Of a DNA stretch of 64,000 bases, positions 25,682 through 34,612 are shown in pieces. The first letter of the stretch is position 1. Every line of letters starts with the position of its first letter. The stretch lies in NCBI RefSeq assembly GCF_009467825.1, contig NZ_WIOK01000028.1, forward strand, positions 1 to 64,000. Reading direction: 5' to 3'. Below the pieces are notes generated by a model that ran no database searches, was not told the DNA's origin, and saw nothing but the letters and a program-made list of their open reading frames with translations. The stretch is from Cyclobacterium xiamenense (GTDB taxonomy: Bacteria > Bacteroidota > Bacteroidia > Cytophagales > Cyclobacteriaceae). The translations under genes were made by a program, and so were the position numbers.

Positions 25682-26602
25682 ATGTCTAAAAATATTACCC
25701 GAAGAAAATTCTTTTCCCACGCCGCGGCCACTGCTTCCGGCCTTGCCTTAGGTAGTGATTTGATTGATTTTTCAGGTACAGGCGAGACCCTGGATGAAGC
25801 CACGGATTTGATGGATGAAGTGCTAAAGTACCGAAAAATTGACTCCCATGCACATGTATACTTTACCCCCGACAGCCCTGAAATTCAGATTGATTTTGCA
25901 GATCGACTAGGAATCGAAAAGCTGGTTATTTCCAGACCCATGTCTCCGGGAAGCAAGGGATTGCCGGAAGAATTCGTTCGATGCAACAACCTGATACTAG
26001 GTGCGGTGTCAAAATTTCCTGATCGTTTCATTGGACAGGCCACGCTGAATCCGACCTACCTTCAAGAATCGATGGATGAAATCGATCGGTGTATGGATCA
26101 TGGGATGGTGGGATTGAAGCTATACAATCACGTTAAATTAAGCGACCCTTTATTTTATCCCATAATTGAGAAGTTCATTGATTTAAAGATGATCATTTTG
26201 ATGCATATGGGAATCGGCAGATCACGGGTAGTTTTAGATGCCAGAGAGCCTAAAAATGTTTCTACCCCCGAGGATTTTGTTATCGCTGCGGAACGCTTTC
26301 CCGAAGCCATGTTTCAACTAGCGCATTTAGGAGGGGGAGGAGATTGGTTGGATGCTTGCAAGGCTGTAAAACCGTATAGCAATGTATACGTGGACCTTTC
26401 TGGTAGCAACAATGAGGCAGACATCATTCCTTTTGCATTGGAGCAGTTGGGTGAAGACCGCTTATTATTTGGATGCGATAACAGTTTTTATCAGGGTGTA
26501 GGCCATGTTTTGGCAGCTGAATTAAATGAAAATCAGCGAAAAAAGATATTTTTTGATAATTACAACTCGATTTTAAAAAAATCAGGAAAAAATGTGGATT
26601 GA
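25682..26602 (+). CDS. amidohydrolase family protein with Tat signal
   Basis: 306-residue TIM-barrel metal hydrolase (amidohydrolase-related/PF04909 type). It starts with a Tat motif (TRRKFFSHAAATASG). The first-strand metal motif is intact: DSHAHVYF (His56, His58). Further conserved pieces are GLKLYNH, ILMHMG and QLAHLGGGGD with His candidates, and a C-terminal FGCDNSFYQG with the metal Asp. The family includes hydrolases and decarboxylases. Its end overlaps the start of the next amidohydrolase-like gene by 11 bases, so the two are made together and may form a heteromer. Confidence 0.85.
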   Translation: MSKNITRRKFFSHAAATASGLALGSDLIDFSGTGETLDEATDLMDEVLKYRKIDSHAHVYFTPDSPEIQIDFADRLGIEKLVISRPMSPGSKGLPEEFVRCNNLILGAVSKFPDRFIGQATLNPTYLQESMDEIDRCMDHGMVGLKLYNHVKLSDPLFYPIIEKFIDLKMIILMHMGIGRSRVVLDAREPKNVSTPEDFVIAAERFPEAMFQLAHLGGGGDWLDACKAVKPYSNVYVDLSGSNNEADIIPFALEQLGEDRLLFGCDNSFYQGVGHVLAAELNENQRKKIFFDNYNSILKKSGKNVD

Positions 26603-27377
26603 CAGCAACGCATACGTGGGTCATTGGCCCTTTCGTCAGGTAACGAATAATTCCTGTAAATCCGCCGTTGAACGAATGGAGAAGTTTGGGGTGGACATTT
26701 CCCTGGTGACCAACATGAATGGTGTTTTTTATAAAAATACACAAGCTGCCAACCAGGAACTGCATGCTGAGATCCGTTCGAACGGCCGGTGGAAGGAACG
26801 ATTACTTCCTTTCGCCGTCATCAATCCGATTTATTCGGGTTGGAGAAGAGATATGGAAGAAAGTCTTTCGAAATTAGGAATGAAAGGGATTCGACTATTT
26901 CCCAAATACCACCGGTATGAATTGACCAATCCTCATTGTGTCGAGTTGGTTAAAAGAGCGCGCGATAGGGGGGTGCCTGTCGGTCTCACTTTGCGAATGG
27001 TGGACAGCCGACCGAGTTCCTGGTTGGACATCACCGACGAATGGACATTGAAGGATATTTTGCCCATCATCAAAGCGGTTCCGGATGGCCAATTTATGAT
27101 TTTAAATATTGCCAATAGTACCGCCATGGAACAGGAAGGCTTGTCCTTGATCAAGAGGGCTAACGTTTTCATGGATACCTCCGGGAGGAATATAGTCGAT
27201 CTGGGAGGATTGATGAGCACCTTTGGAAAAGACAAATTCGGCTTTGGCAGCCATTCGCCCATTCTGGATTACAGAACCGGGGCCTTAAGGATTGCTGCTC
27301 TCCGGGAAGAAGAGGCAAGTCCTGCGATCCGGCAGGATCTAATGTCAGGTAATATTGTAAGGTTTATGAGGCTTTAA
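26592..27377 (+). CDS. amidohydrolase-like protein lacking the HxH motif
   Basis: 261-residue TIM-barrel protein related to its neighbour. The position of the HxH metal motif reads DSNAYVGHWPFR, with Asn6 and Tyr8 instead of His. The C-terminus retains FGSHSPILDYRTGALR, resembling the family's last strand, but with Ser-His rather than the usual metal Asp context. There is no signal peptide, while its partner has a Tat signal, so it could be carried out as a complex or stay in the cytosol. This variant may be a partner subunit or an enzyme with another metal arrangement. Confidence 0.78.
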   Translation: MWIDSNAYVGHWPFRQVTNNSCKSAVERMEKFGVDISLVTNMNGVFYKNTQAANQELHAEIRSNGRWKERLLPFAVINPIYSGWRRDMEESLSKLGMKGIRLFPKYHRYELTNPHCVELVKRARDRGVPVGLTLRMVDSRPSSWLDITDEWTLKDILPIIKAVPDGQFMILNIANSTAMEQEGLSLIKRANVFMDTSGRNIVDLGGLMSTFGKDKFGFGSHSPILDYRTGALRIAALREEEASPAIRQDLMSGNIVRFMRL

Positions 27378-27449
27378 AAAAATGGAATCTAATACACCGC
27401 TTCAGTCAGGCATCGAAATAAAGGAAAGTAGATTAAACCAAATCAACTC

Positions 27450-28853
27450 ATGAAAACAATAACATCTTTAGTATTGATATTCTCCATGGCCTTACTCGGT
27501 ATGAAGGCCGCATATGCCCTTGTAGGAAAAGATCTGGATTCCATGCAATGGAAGGCCGGTGTGTCCAAAATAGACATCACACCGAAGGATCCGATATGGC
27601 TGGCTGGTTATGGCGGAAGGAATCATCCATCGGAAGGCATGCTTCATCCCATTTGGATCAAGGCACTCGCCTTGGAAGATGCTTCCGGTAAGCAAGTAGT
27701 GCTGATCACATCAGACCTGCTTGGCATGCCAAAAGGCCTATCGGATCGCATCCGATCTGGGTTGAAAGAACGATACGGGCTTGAAAAATCCCAGATCATT
27801 ATCAACAGTTCCCATACCCACTCCGGTCCGGTACTGGAAAATTCCCTCTCCGATATTTATCCCCTGGACGAAGCACAAAAGAAACGGGTAAGCACGTATT
27901 CTGAGGAGCTGGTTGCCGAGACGTTGCTGTTGGTGGAGGAAGCGCTGGATTCGCTTCAACCGGCGCATTTGTTTGTGGAAAATGGCGTGACCCGGTTTCA
28001 GGTAAACCGGAGAAACAACGCAGAGAACAGCTTGCTGCAGCAAACCGAGCTGCGGGGACCTAACGACTATGCGGTACCGGTAATCAAGGTAGCCAATGTG
28101 GCGGGAGAGATCCTGGCCATTGCATTTGGTTATGCCTGTCATCCGACGGTGTTAAGCGGCTATGCGATTTCTGGCGATTATCCGGGTTTTGCCCAGTTGG
28201 AACTGGAAAAAAATTATCCGGGCGCCGTGGCCCTGTTTTTCCAGGGAGCAGGGGCCGACCAAAATCCCCTCCCGCGAAGGACGGTTTTTCTCGCGAAACA
28301 ATACGGAAAAAGCCTGGCTGCCGCCGTGGAACGGGTGTTGAGCGAGGGGATGCGACCCCTGGAGGCACGTATCCAAACGGCGTATTCGGAGATCGATTTG
28401 GCCTTGTCCACTCCGCCAAGCATGGAAACGCTGACGGCATTTATTTCCACCGCTTCGGGTTATCAGAAGCGGTGGGCGACCCGCATGAAGGAAGAGCGCG
28501 AGCAAGGACTGCCGGTTTTGACTTCGTATCCTTTTCCTGTTCAGGTGTGGACCCTGGGAGATCAGCCGATCATGACCTTGGGAGGGGAAACCGTAGTCGC
28601 CTATGCGCTGGAGCTTAAAAAGGTTTTTGGACAGGACCTGATGGTCATGGGCTACTCAAATGATGTAATGGGCTACATCCCCTCCACCACCATCCTCCGG
28701 GAGGGGGGCTACGAAGGAGCTTCTTCCCAAATGGTCTACGGGATGCCAAGTACCTGGGCGGCTACCCTGGAAATCGAGATCTTACATGAATTTCATCGGC
28801 TTGCGGAACAGGTCGGTGTTCACCAGGTGCAATCCGGTCTGTTACCCAATTAG
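27450..28853 (+). CDS. ceramidase-like (PF04734) hydrolase, Sec-secreted
   Basis: 467-residue PF04734 paralogue with Sec signal peptide (about 1-24). Inferred metal ligands: SSHTHSGP (His122, His124), YACHPTVL (His231), LGGETVVAY (Glu380) and YSNDVMGYIP (Tyr402 or Tyr409). Asn272 in GADQNPLPRR replaces the ceramidase nucleophile Ser. It is shorter than canonical neutral ceramidases, which carry an extra C-terminal immunoglobulin-like domain. It follows the amidohydrolase pair by about 70 bases, so it probably belongs to the same transcript. Confidence 0.86.
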   Translation: MKTITSLVLIFSMALLGMKAAYALVGKDLDSMQWKAGVSKIDITPKDPIWLAGYGGRNHPSEGMLHPIWIKALALEDASGKQVVLITSDLLGMPKGLSDRIRSGLKERYGLEKSQIIINSSHTHSGPVLENSLSDIYPLDEAQKKRVSTYSEELVAETLLLVEEALDSLQPAHLFVENGVTRFQVNRRNNAENSLLQQTELRGPNDYAVPVIKVANVAGEILAIAFGYACHPTVLSGYAISGDYPGFAQLELEKNYPGAVALFFQGAGADQNPLPRRTVFLAKQYGKSLAAAVERVLSEGMRPLEARIQTAYSEIDLALSTPPSMETLTAFISTASGYQKRWATRMKEEREQGLPVLTSYPFPVQVWTLGDQPIMTLGGETVVAYALELKKVFGQDLMVMGYSNDVMGYIPSTTILREGGYEGASSQMVYGMPSTWAATLEIEILHEFHRLAEQVGVHQVQSGLLPN

Positions 28854-28898
28854 ATCCTTTATTTAAACCTCTCTTATCATGGATAGGACGCATTAAAA

Positions 28899-30200
28899 AT
28901 GGCAATCGACACGACAAAAAATACGGGCCAACAGTTGGAGGCAAAAAAATACTTTTCTGGTTTTAAACTGGCGCACGACACCTACAATGCCATTTCCTGT
29001 GCAAGCAATGGCAGTATTTACTACATTCTCTCCTCCGAATCCCTGGAAACAGGAGGCCGATTCTATGAATACAAGCCGGGCGAGGATCGAATCGTGTATA
29101 TCGGAGACTTGACTGAACTATGCGGCGAAGGCTCCAAGAACGCCGTTCCCCAGGGAAAAAGCCATGTTTCGTTTTACGAGAGACAAGGGAAGCTGTATTT
29201 TGGTACACATGTCGGTTTTTATGAACTGGTCGACGGTATCGAGCGGATGCCGGAGAATCCGCCAAATGGCGTTTCCACCTATCCCGGAGGACATCTTTTG
29301 TCCTACGATCTAGCCAGCCGGGAGGTGGAGGATTTGCTAGTGTTACCTGGGGGCGAAGGAATCTTGTCCATGACCATGGATCTGGACCGCGCTCAGATTT
29401 ATGGCATCACCTGGCCTACGGGGCGTTTCTTCCACTACGATACCGAAGCGAAGACCCTACAGGACCTGGGGCCGGTTTCCGGCCTTGGAGAAGCGGGAAC
29501 CCCCGGGAAGGATTTCAGGACCCTTTGCCGTTCCTTGTTTGTAGATCCCCGATGCGGCAGCGTTTATTTTTCCACCGCCGATGGAGCTATTTTTCGATAC
29601 GATCCCCAGCAGAAAAAACTGCTGCAGGAGGAAGTACACCTGCGTTTGGATTATTTTGGGCAATATGATCCGACCCGACCGGGAAGTATGGCGTATAACT
29701 GGCGAAAGATTTTCTGGCACGAGTCCGAGCAAGTTGCCTATGGTGTGCATGGCAATTCCGGCTACCTGTTCCGCTTTGATCCCAGAAAAAAAACCGTGGA
29801 GCTTGTGGAACGGATCGTCTCCGAACCTTCCCGAAAAAGCGGAATGTTTGACCAGTTCAGTTACGGTTACCTGGGTTTCGACCACTGCATCGACAACGAC
29901 ACCATTTACTACCTGACCGGAGGACCCATCTATAAAAATGGAAAACGGGTCGAAGGTGTTGAATCAATTTCAAAGGGCGCAGCGAAGGGTCTCGAAAACC
30001 TGCATTTGGTTACGTTCCGAATACCGGATGGCAACTACATCGATCACGGACCGATTCTGTACGCAGATGGAGCCATCCCGACTTATGTCAATTCCATCGC
30101 CATCGGAAAGGATGGTTACATTTATACCCTGGCGAGGTTTGATCAAGCGGGGACAATCATTCAGGACTTGATTAAAATTAAAGATCCGTTGCAGGGGTAA
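28899..30200 (+). CDS. beta-propeller protein, unknown function
   Basis: 433-residue protein without signal peptide or lipobox. Repeated segments such as GGRFYEYKPGEDRIVYIGDL, GRFFHYDTEAKTLQDLG and AIFRYDPQQKKLLQEE suggest six or seven blades of a beta-propeller. No catalytic motif of SMP-30 or PQQ enzymes is clear. It is the last large gene before the LacI-type regulator and could bind or process a sugar in the cytosol. I do not recognise a named family, so function is open. Confidence 0.7.
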   Translation: MAIDTTKNTGQQLEAKKYFSGFKLAHDTYNAISCASNGSIYYILSSESLETGGRFYEYKPGEDRIVYIGDLTELCGEGSKNAVPQGKSHVSFYERQGKLYFGTHVGFYELVDGIERMPENPPNGVSTYPGGHLLSYDLASREVEDLLVLPGGEGILSMTMDLDRAQIYGITWPTGRFFHYDTEAKTLQDLGPVSGLGEAGTPGKDFRTLCRSLFVDPRCGSVYFSTADGAIFRYDPQQKKLLQEEVHLRLDYFGQYDPTRPGSMAYNWRKIFWHESEQVAYGVHGNSGYLFRFDPRKKTVELVERIVSEPSRKSGMFDQFSYGYLGFDHCIDNDTIYYLTGGPIYKNGKRVEGVESISKGAAKGLENLHLVTFRIPDGNYIDHGPILYADGAIPTYVNSIAIGKDGYIYTLARFDQAGTIIQDLIKIKDPLQG

Positions 30201-30245
30201 CCCGGGAGAAATACAGCTACTGGCGATGCCGAGGTCAGGGCCAAT

Positions 30246-30518
30246 ATGCCGGGGAAGGGCCCCAAAGCCGATATGCCGGTGGAAGGAAGGCATGGCGGTA
30301 CTTTCGCAAATTTTTGGGATTATTCGGTTGACCTGCATGCGGATATCCCTACCTCCGATGCAGCGGGAACCCGGGTCTTGTTTGATAGGGCAGCCCTTTG
30401 GGGAGTTTTTATTGGGAAAGAATTTGAAGGAGCCTCTACGAAAATTAATGTATGGCTTTCGGCCTTGTTTGCCTGCTTTATTACCGGTTTGTTACTGATC
30501 ATTTACGCCGGCGCATGA
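30246..30518 (+). CDS. small C-terminally anchored membrane protein (tentative)
   Basis: 90-residue frame with a polar first two-thirds and one C-terminal transmembrane helix (INVWLSALFACFITGLLLIIYAGA region, residues 67-90). No family is recognised. It follows the propeller gene by 45 bases in the same direction. An overlapping frame exists, but this one reads more like a protein. Confidence 0.4.
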   Translation: MPGKGPKADMPVEGRHGGTFANFWDYSVDLHADIPTSDAAGTRVLFDRAALWGVFIGKEFEGASTKINVWLSALFACFITGLLLIIYAGA

Positions 30519-30803
30519 TTAGAAAAATGTGTTCCGACACGCAACGCGTTTGCTGAAAGACCCGATAAGCCCTGTCGTATTGAGGATCCGGTGGGAATGG
30601 CCATTTGGTCCGATTCTGCCACTAATCTTTCAAGCAGGTGAAGCCATACATTCGTGTCTATCGATACAGGTACGTGTACATTTTTATTGCTACCTGCGGC
30701 TTATGAAATCACTCGGCAGGAATGGATCGGTGACAGGTAAACGGATTCAAAAAAACTGGGGTGCTATATCTACCGGTCATGGACAGCTAGGAGCATTACT
30801 CCG

Positions 30804-31862
30804 TTACCGATAGAAATCCTGGTTTTCCTTGGTGACAATATCGATAGGCATGAAATACACTTGATCCACCGGAAGGTTAAGGGCCAGGTGATGGTACAGA
30901 CTCATAAGTCCCCGGTATCCTTGTTCCTCCGGCTTGTGGCATATGAGGAAATCGATCAATCCGTTTTTTAGGTAATTTTGGTTTTCTTTGGAAAAATCAT
31001 AACCAACGAGATGAATCTTTTTGTGTTTTTTTGATTCCAGAAACTGCGCTACCGAAAACACCCGGGAATTGGTTACAAAAATGACCTCAATATCCGGATG
31101 CTTCACGAAAGCCTTTTCGAGGTTCCGAAACACAGATTCTTTTTCCGTGTCTGTGATCGTCAGTTTGATCAGTTGGTGGTCTACGTCATTTTCGAAAAAA
31201 TAGTTTTTAAATCCTTCTTCGATTTTGGAGTAATTGTACCGGTTCTTTTCCTTGGAAATGGTGATAAACAAAATCTTTTTCGTGTTTTTCATACCAAAGG
31301 TACAGAGGCGAGCTCCCAGGAATCCGCTTTGAAAAAGGGGAGGACCTATGTAAGAAAGGCTCCCATTTACCTCAATATTGCTATCGATAAAGACAAACGG
31401 TATGGAATGCTCCTGGCAGTACCGTGTGAATGAAATGGATTCTTTGACGAAGGAGGGGGCCATCAGGACCCCGTCGAAGCGTTTTTGCTGCCTAATTTTT
31501 TCGGTCGACGCGATAAAGGTGCTTTTGTCATTCAGGTCAAAGAAAAAGGTGGCTACAGAGATACCGTATTGCCTGATTTCTTCCTCCGCCCGTTTGATGC
31601 CCTTGAGGGGGGTATCCCAGAAGTCGGTTCTTTCGGATCCTCTAGGGATCAGTACCGCAAGCCGATAAACCTTTCCTGAAGCCAGTCGGCTGGCTAAGAT
31701 ATTAGGCTGGTAGTTAAGCTGCTTGATGATGTTCTCTATTTTCGATTTGGTCTTTGCGGAAACACCCGTTCGGTTATGGATGACCCGGTCGACGGTACCT
31801 ATAGACACATCGGCTAATCTGGCAATCTCTTTAACGCCGGATAACTTTTGATATTTTTTCAT
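30804..31862 (-). CDS. LacI family transcriptional regulator
   Basis: 352-residue regulator. The N-terminal helix-turn-helix and hinge are typical: VKEIARLADVSIGTVDRVIH, then NRTGVSAKTKSKIENIIKQL, NYQPNILASRLASGK. The rest is a periplasmic-binding-protein-like effector domain (YRLAVLIPRG onwards). ATG 31862 is used; the upstream TTG at 31880 is less likely. A perfect 16-bp palindrome 63 bases upstream is a good autoregulatory operator. The position beside the utilisation island suggests it senses a sugar derived from the substrate. It is convergent with the island genes. Confidence 0.93.
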   Translation of the reverse strand: MKKYQKLSGVKEIARLADVSIGTVDRVIHNRTGVSAKTKSKIENIIKQLNYQPNILASRLASGKVYRLAVLIPRGSERTDFWDTPLKGIKRAEEEIRQYGISVATFFFDLNDKSTFIASTEKIRQQKRFDGVLMAPSFVKESISFTRYCQEHSIPFVFIDSNIEVNGSLSYIGPPLFQSGFLGARLCTFGMKNTKKILFITISKEKNRYNYSKIEEGFKNYFFENDVDHQLIKLTITDTEKESVFRNLEKAFVKHPDIEVIFVTNSRVFSVAQFLESKKHKKIHLVGYDFSKENQNYLKNGLIDFLICHKPEEQGYRGLMSLYHHLALNLPVDQVYFMPIDIVTKENQDFYR

Positions 31863-31924
31863 TCCTAAGGTATAACCCAATAGAGTAATTGGCTGTTTTA
31901 GCGGTCGAATAGTAAGATTTAGTG

Positions 31925-31940
31925 TAACTTGGCCAAGTTA
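31925..31940. promoter_or_regulatory. 16-bp palindromic operator, probably for the LacI-type regulator
   Basis: TAACTTGGCCAAGTTA is a perfect palindrome located 63 bases upstream of the regulator's start codon. Length, even spacing and position fit a LacI-family operator and suggest autoregulation. I did not see a second exact copy in the island. Confidence 0.6.
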
Positions 31941-32276
31941 GGAAAATATATTTAAAGTCTTCCGTTTGAGGATTTGATCGATTTTATCGGTGGGTCTTAT
32001 CCCGTTTCCCTTTTTCAATGGAGGACGGGTGGTTCGATGTTCAGGTTTTTACCACTACAGTCCATGCAGGCATTGTCAGAAGTTCGGTATATTATTTTTA
32101 TAGTCCTTTTTTTTGCTGCCATACGTACGCAAGGTCTTGCCATGGTTTCAAAGGGGAATGGTCTGGAAAACAGGATTGGAATGGCGTGCGCGGAGGGGTT
32201 ATGCGCGGTAAAAAGGGCGTTTTTTTCCCAAATGGAATCCCGGTGCCACGGGCAACCTAATTTTTTTCTCAAATTT
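31941..32276. other. intergenic stretch without a convincing gene
   Basis: The gap between the LacI-type and ECF sigma genes. Overlapping short frames on both strands have no family resemblance. Apart from the operator on its left and the TGGTTACAT repeats on its right, I see nothing functional. Confidence 0.45.
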
Positions 32277-32303
32277 GGTTACATTGGTTACATTTGGTAC
32301 CAC
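32277..32303 (+). promoter_or_regulatory. tandem GGTTACAT motif, candidate ECF promoter
   Basis: GGTTACAT occurs at 32277-32284 and again at 32286-32293, 27-43 bases before the sigma factor ATG. The first copy is followed after 13 bases by TACCA; upstream of the lipoprotein at 33824 the same motif is followed after 13 bases by TACAA. This fits an autoregulated ECF -35/-10 pair. TACATTTG (32289-32296) also matches a primary-sigma -7 element, so both readings are possible. Confidence 0.45.
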
Positions 32304-32319
32304 TAAGAAACGGATACTT

Positions 32320-32940
32320 ATGAAAAAAGGTACGGTTTGGACTGACCAGGAACTACTTGACGCACTTGCTGGATCCAATCAGGTAAACGAAGCCATTCTG
32401 CAGCTATATCAAGGTTATTACGCCGTTATGGAGAATTACATCGTTCAGAATAGCGGAACAGCAGCGGATGCCGCAGATACCATACAGGAGACCATGTTGG
32501 TATTTCTCAACATGGTGCAAACCGGAAAATTTCGGGGAGATTCCAGTATCAATTCGGTATTGTATGGTATCAACCGCAACATCTGGCTGACCACGCTAAG
32601 AAAACAAAAGAGTAGGGCTAACCGGGACCGGGCGTATACGAGTGAACAGGAAAGGGAAGTGAAGGATATCAGCAAAACGATGGAGGAAATGGAAGGCTAC
32701 CAATTGGTTTTGTCCCTCTTTGAACGCCTTGGGAGCAAGTGTAAGCGTTTGTTGCACTTATTTTATTACGAAAGCATGTCGATGAAAGAGATCAGCGAAG
32801 CGGAGGGGTATACAAACGAGCAAGTGGCCAGGAATACAAAATACAAGTGCATGAAACAATTAATTGATCGCATCGAAGGCAATCCCCAACTTTACCAACT
32901 GGTAAAAAACGCATTGGAAAATGGAAAAGAAATACGATGA
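32320..32940 (+). CDS. ECF-type RNA polymerase sigma factor
   Basis: 206-residue sigma-70 family protein with only regions 2 and 4. Region 2 spans about residues 22-92, with DAADTIQETMLVFL (core binding and -10 recognition helix) and INRNIWLTTLRKQK. Region 4 lies around 135-190, with YYESMSMKEISEAEGYTNEQVARNTKYKCMKQL as its helix-turn-helix. ATG 32320 is chosen over the earlier frame start because homology begins there. The next gene starts inside it (20-base overlap), the normal layout for an ECF sigma and its anti-sigma. It probably drives its own cluster. Confidence 0.92.
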   Translation: MKKGTVWTDQELLDALAGSNQVNEAILQLYQGYYAVMENYIVQNSGTAADAADTIQETMLVFLNMVQTGKFRGDSSINSVLYGINRNIWLTTLRKQKSRANRDRAYTSEQEREVKDISKTMEEMEGYQLVLSLFERLGSKCKRLLHLFYYESMSMKEISEAEGYTNEQVARNTKYKCMKQLIDRIEGNPQLYQLVKNALENGKEIR

Positions 32941-33709
32941 TCCTTATCTGGTAGAATACCTGGACGGAAACCTCACGTCCGACGAAAAAGAATTGTTCGA
33001 GAAGGAACTGGAACGTGACCCGTCGCTTCGCGATCGGGTGAACCTGTATCGCTACACGCTCCGTGCCATAAAATCCAAAGGATATGAAACGTCTATCAAG
33101 GAGATTCAGCACGATTTTTTGAAACAGCGCATTGAAAACAAGGATTTTACGTCCATTTCCACCCCCAAACTCGAAAACAAGGTACGTCCCTTGCATTTTT
33201 GGGGGAGGATCGCAGCCAGTGTAGCCTTGTTGGGTACCCTGGGTTATGGGTTTTTCCTGCTGCAAAATGACGGCAATCAACTTTTCGAAGCAAACTACCT
33301 TTCCTACGAAATCACGGCGGACCGGGGAGTTGCCGAGCAGGAAAATTTGCTCGAATCGCTTTATTTGAAAGGAGATTTTAAGAACATGTTTCAGGCAATC
33401 GAGGGGAGTGAACCGGAAGCATATAGCTCGATGGAACTATTACTATTGGGTGCGGCCGCTTTGGAACTAAATCAGCCATCGGAGGCGTTGCGTTACCTAC
33501 AAACGCTGGAAGCAGAGAATGCCAGCAACCAAGCCGATAATTTTCAAGACGAGGCGGACTTCTACATGGCACTTGCGTATTTGAAACAGGAGGCGTATGA
33601 AGACGCGCTACGAATGATCAAAAAAATAAAGGGAGACGATCAGCACAAATACCGCTCCAGCTTTTCCTGGACAGAAGAGTTGAGCGTTCGCCTGAAAACC
33701 CTTCGTTAG
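32921..33709 (+). CDS. single-pass anti-sigma-like TPR protein
   Basis: 262-residue protein whose start lies within the sigma gene. The N-terminal cytosolic part (1-88) is charged, with YLDGNLTSDEKELFEKELERDPSLRDRV resembling the N-terminal helices of Bacteroidota anti-sigma factors, but without the HxxxCxxC zinc motif. One transmembrane helix follows (about 92-115). The periplasmic part (about 116-262) has helical TPR-like repeats (SLYLKGDFKNMFQAIEG, ALRYLQTLE, ALAYLKQEAYEDALRMIKK). I infer that it holds the sigma factor at the membrane and that its TPR part receives a periplasmic signal, perhaps from the TPR-CHAT protease encoded nearby. Confidence 0.72.
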   Translation: MEKKYDDPYLVEYLDGNLTSDEKELFEKELERDPSLRDRVNLYRYTLRAIKSKGYETSIKEIQHDFLKQRIENKDFTSISTPKLENKVRPLHFWGRIAASVALLGTLGYGFFLLQNDGNQLFEANYLSYEITADRGVAEQENLLESLYLKGDFKNMFQAIEGSEPEAYSSMELLLLGAAALELNQPSEALRYLQTLEAENASNQADNFQDEADFYMALAYLKQEAYEDALRMIKKIKGDDQHKYRSSFSWTEELSVRLKTLR

Positions 33710-33769
33710 GTGTCCCAGAGGCCGATCCAGATCAGTATCTAAAATTTTTTCATTTTTTTTTCGGATAGT

Positions 33770-33795
33770 GGTTACATCTTTCTGCCTGGGTACAA
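33770..33795 (+). promoter_or_regulatory. GGTTACAT motif upstream of acidic lipoprotein
   Basis: GGTTACAT (33770-33777) is followed after 13 bases by TACAA (33791-33795), the same spacing as upstream of the sigma gene. The ATG of the lipoprotein lies 46 bases after the motif. Candidate promoter for the ECF sigma factor encoded in this cluster. Confidence 0.42.
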
Positions 33796-33823
33796 CCAAA
33801 GGAAAACTAAACAACGTAAACAA

Positions 33824-34603
33824 ATGATACACAAACAAAAAAATCTGATTTCGGCAATTGTTCTGATGTTGTTCTTCGCCTCGATAGGCTGTACTCCCGA
33901 GGAGGATATCGTACCCGGAACCGGGGACGGAACCATGGGACTGCTTTTTAAATTGCAAGGAAATTCGACTACGGCCGCCAATGCCAGAACAAACGCAACA
34001 GGGCTACACTTTACCGATGGGTTTATTCAGATCCAGGAACTTGAATTGGAATTGGAAGGGGATTTCGATACGGAGGGTTTACCTGCGGCCGGGTCCTTCG
34101 ATGACGATGACGACGAGGATGGAGACGAGTGGGAATACGAAATCGAGTTTGACGAAATCAAAAAGGTTACATTTGACCAATTTGACAGCGATGCGGATTT
34201 CTTTATTCAGATTCCGGAAGGCATTTATGAGGAAATTGAAATGGAAATAGATCTGATTGACTATCAAAACGAGCCTTCCATTCAATTAAACGGCACCTAC
34301 ACAAATGGTGACAATGAGGAAGTTCCATTTAGGTATGAATATTTTGGTGACGAAATCGATTTTGAAGTGGAAATTGAGGCAGAAAATGGTGGTTTTCGGG
34401 TCGATCGGGTTAACAATCCACTTATTCTCTTCGAGCTTATTCCTTCCCGTTGGTTTTCCACGATCAGTGGCGCGGAACTGGACGATGCCGATTTGGATGA
34501 AACGGGCGTAATGGTCATCAGTCGAACAAGTAACGTCTCTATTTATAGAAAAATAAGCGATAAGATCGCGGTAGACGCGGAAATTGAAATTGAGATTGAT
34601 TGA
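33824..34603 (+). CDS. acidic lipoprotein, DUF4382-like
   Basis: 259-residue predicted lipoprotein: hydrophobic signal and lipobox ASIGC (Cys about 23), then a very acidic beta-rich body. A run FDDDDDEDGDEWEYEIEFDE lies near residues 91-110. The general pattern (lipobox, GxxLxFKLQG, LHFTDGFIQIQELEL, then IPEGIYEEIEMEI) resembles DUF4382-type carboxypeptidase-like lipoproteins of Bacteroidota, but I am not certain of the family. It is the third gene of the sigma-factor cluster and has its own GGTTACAT motif. It probably faces the periplasm or cell surface and could bind Ca2+ through its acidic stretches. Confidence 0.7.
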   Translation: MIHKQKNLISAIVLMLFFASIGCTPEEDIVPGTGDGTMGLLFKLQGNSTTAANARTNATGLHFTDGFIQIQELELELEGDFDTEGLPAAGSFDDDDDEDGDEWEYEIEFDEIKKVTFDQFDSDADFFIQIPEGIYEEIEMEIDLIDYQNEPSIQLNGTYTNGDNEEVPFRYEYFGDEIDFEVEIEAENGGFRVDRVNNPLILFELIPSRWFSTISGAELDDADLDETGVMVISRTSNVSIYRKISDKIAVDAEIEIEID

Positions 34604-34612
34604 TTTGCTTGG

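Noticed and set aside
30529-30813. A 94-residue forward frame next to the LacI-type gene
   Set aside because: Overlaps the LacI gene end, has no coherent hydrophobic or domain pattern, and the small membrane protein frame just before it is more plausible.
32018-32272. Short frames on both strands before the sigma factor
   Set aside because: They cover each other, lack family features and lie in what must be the promoter region.
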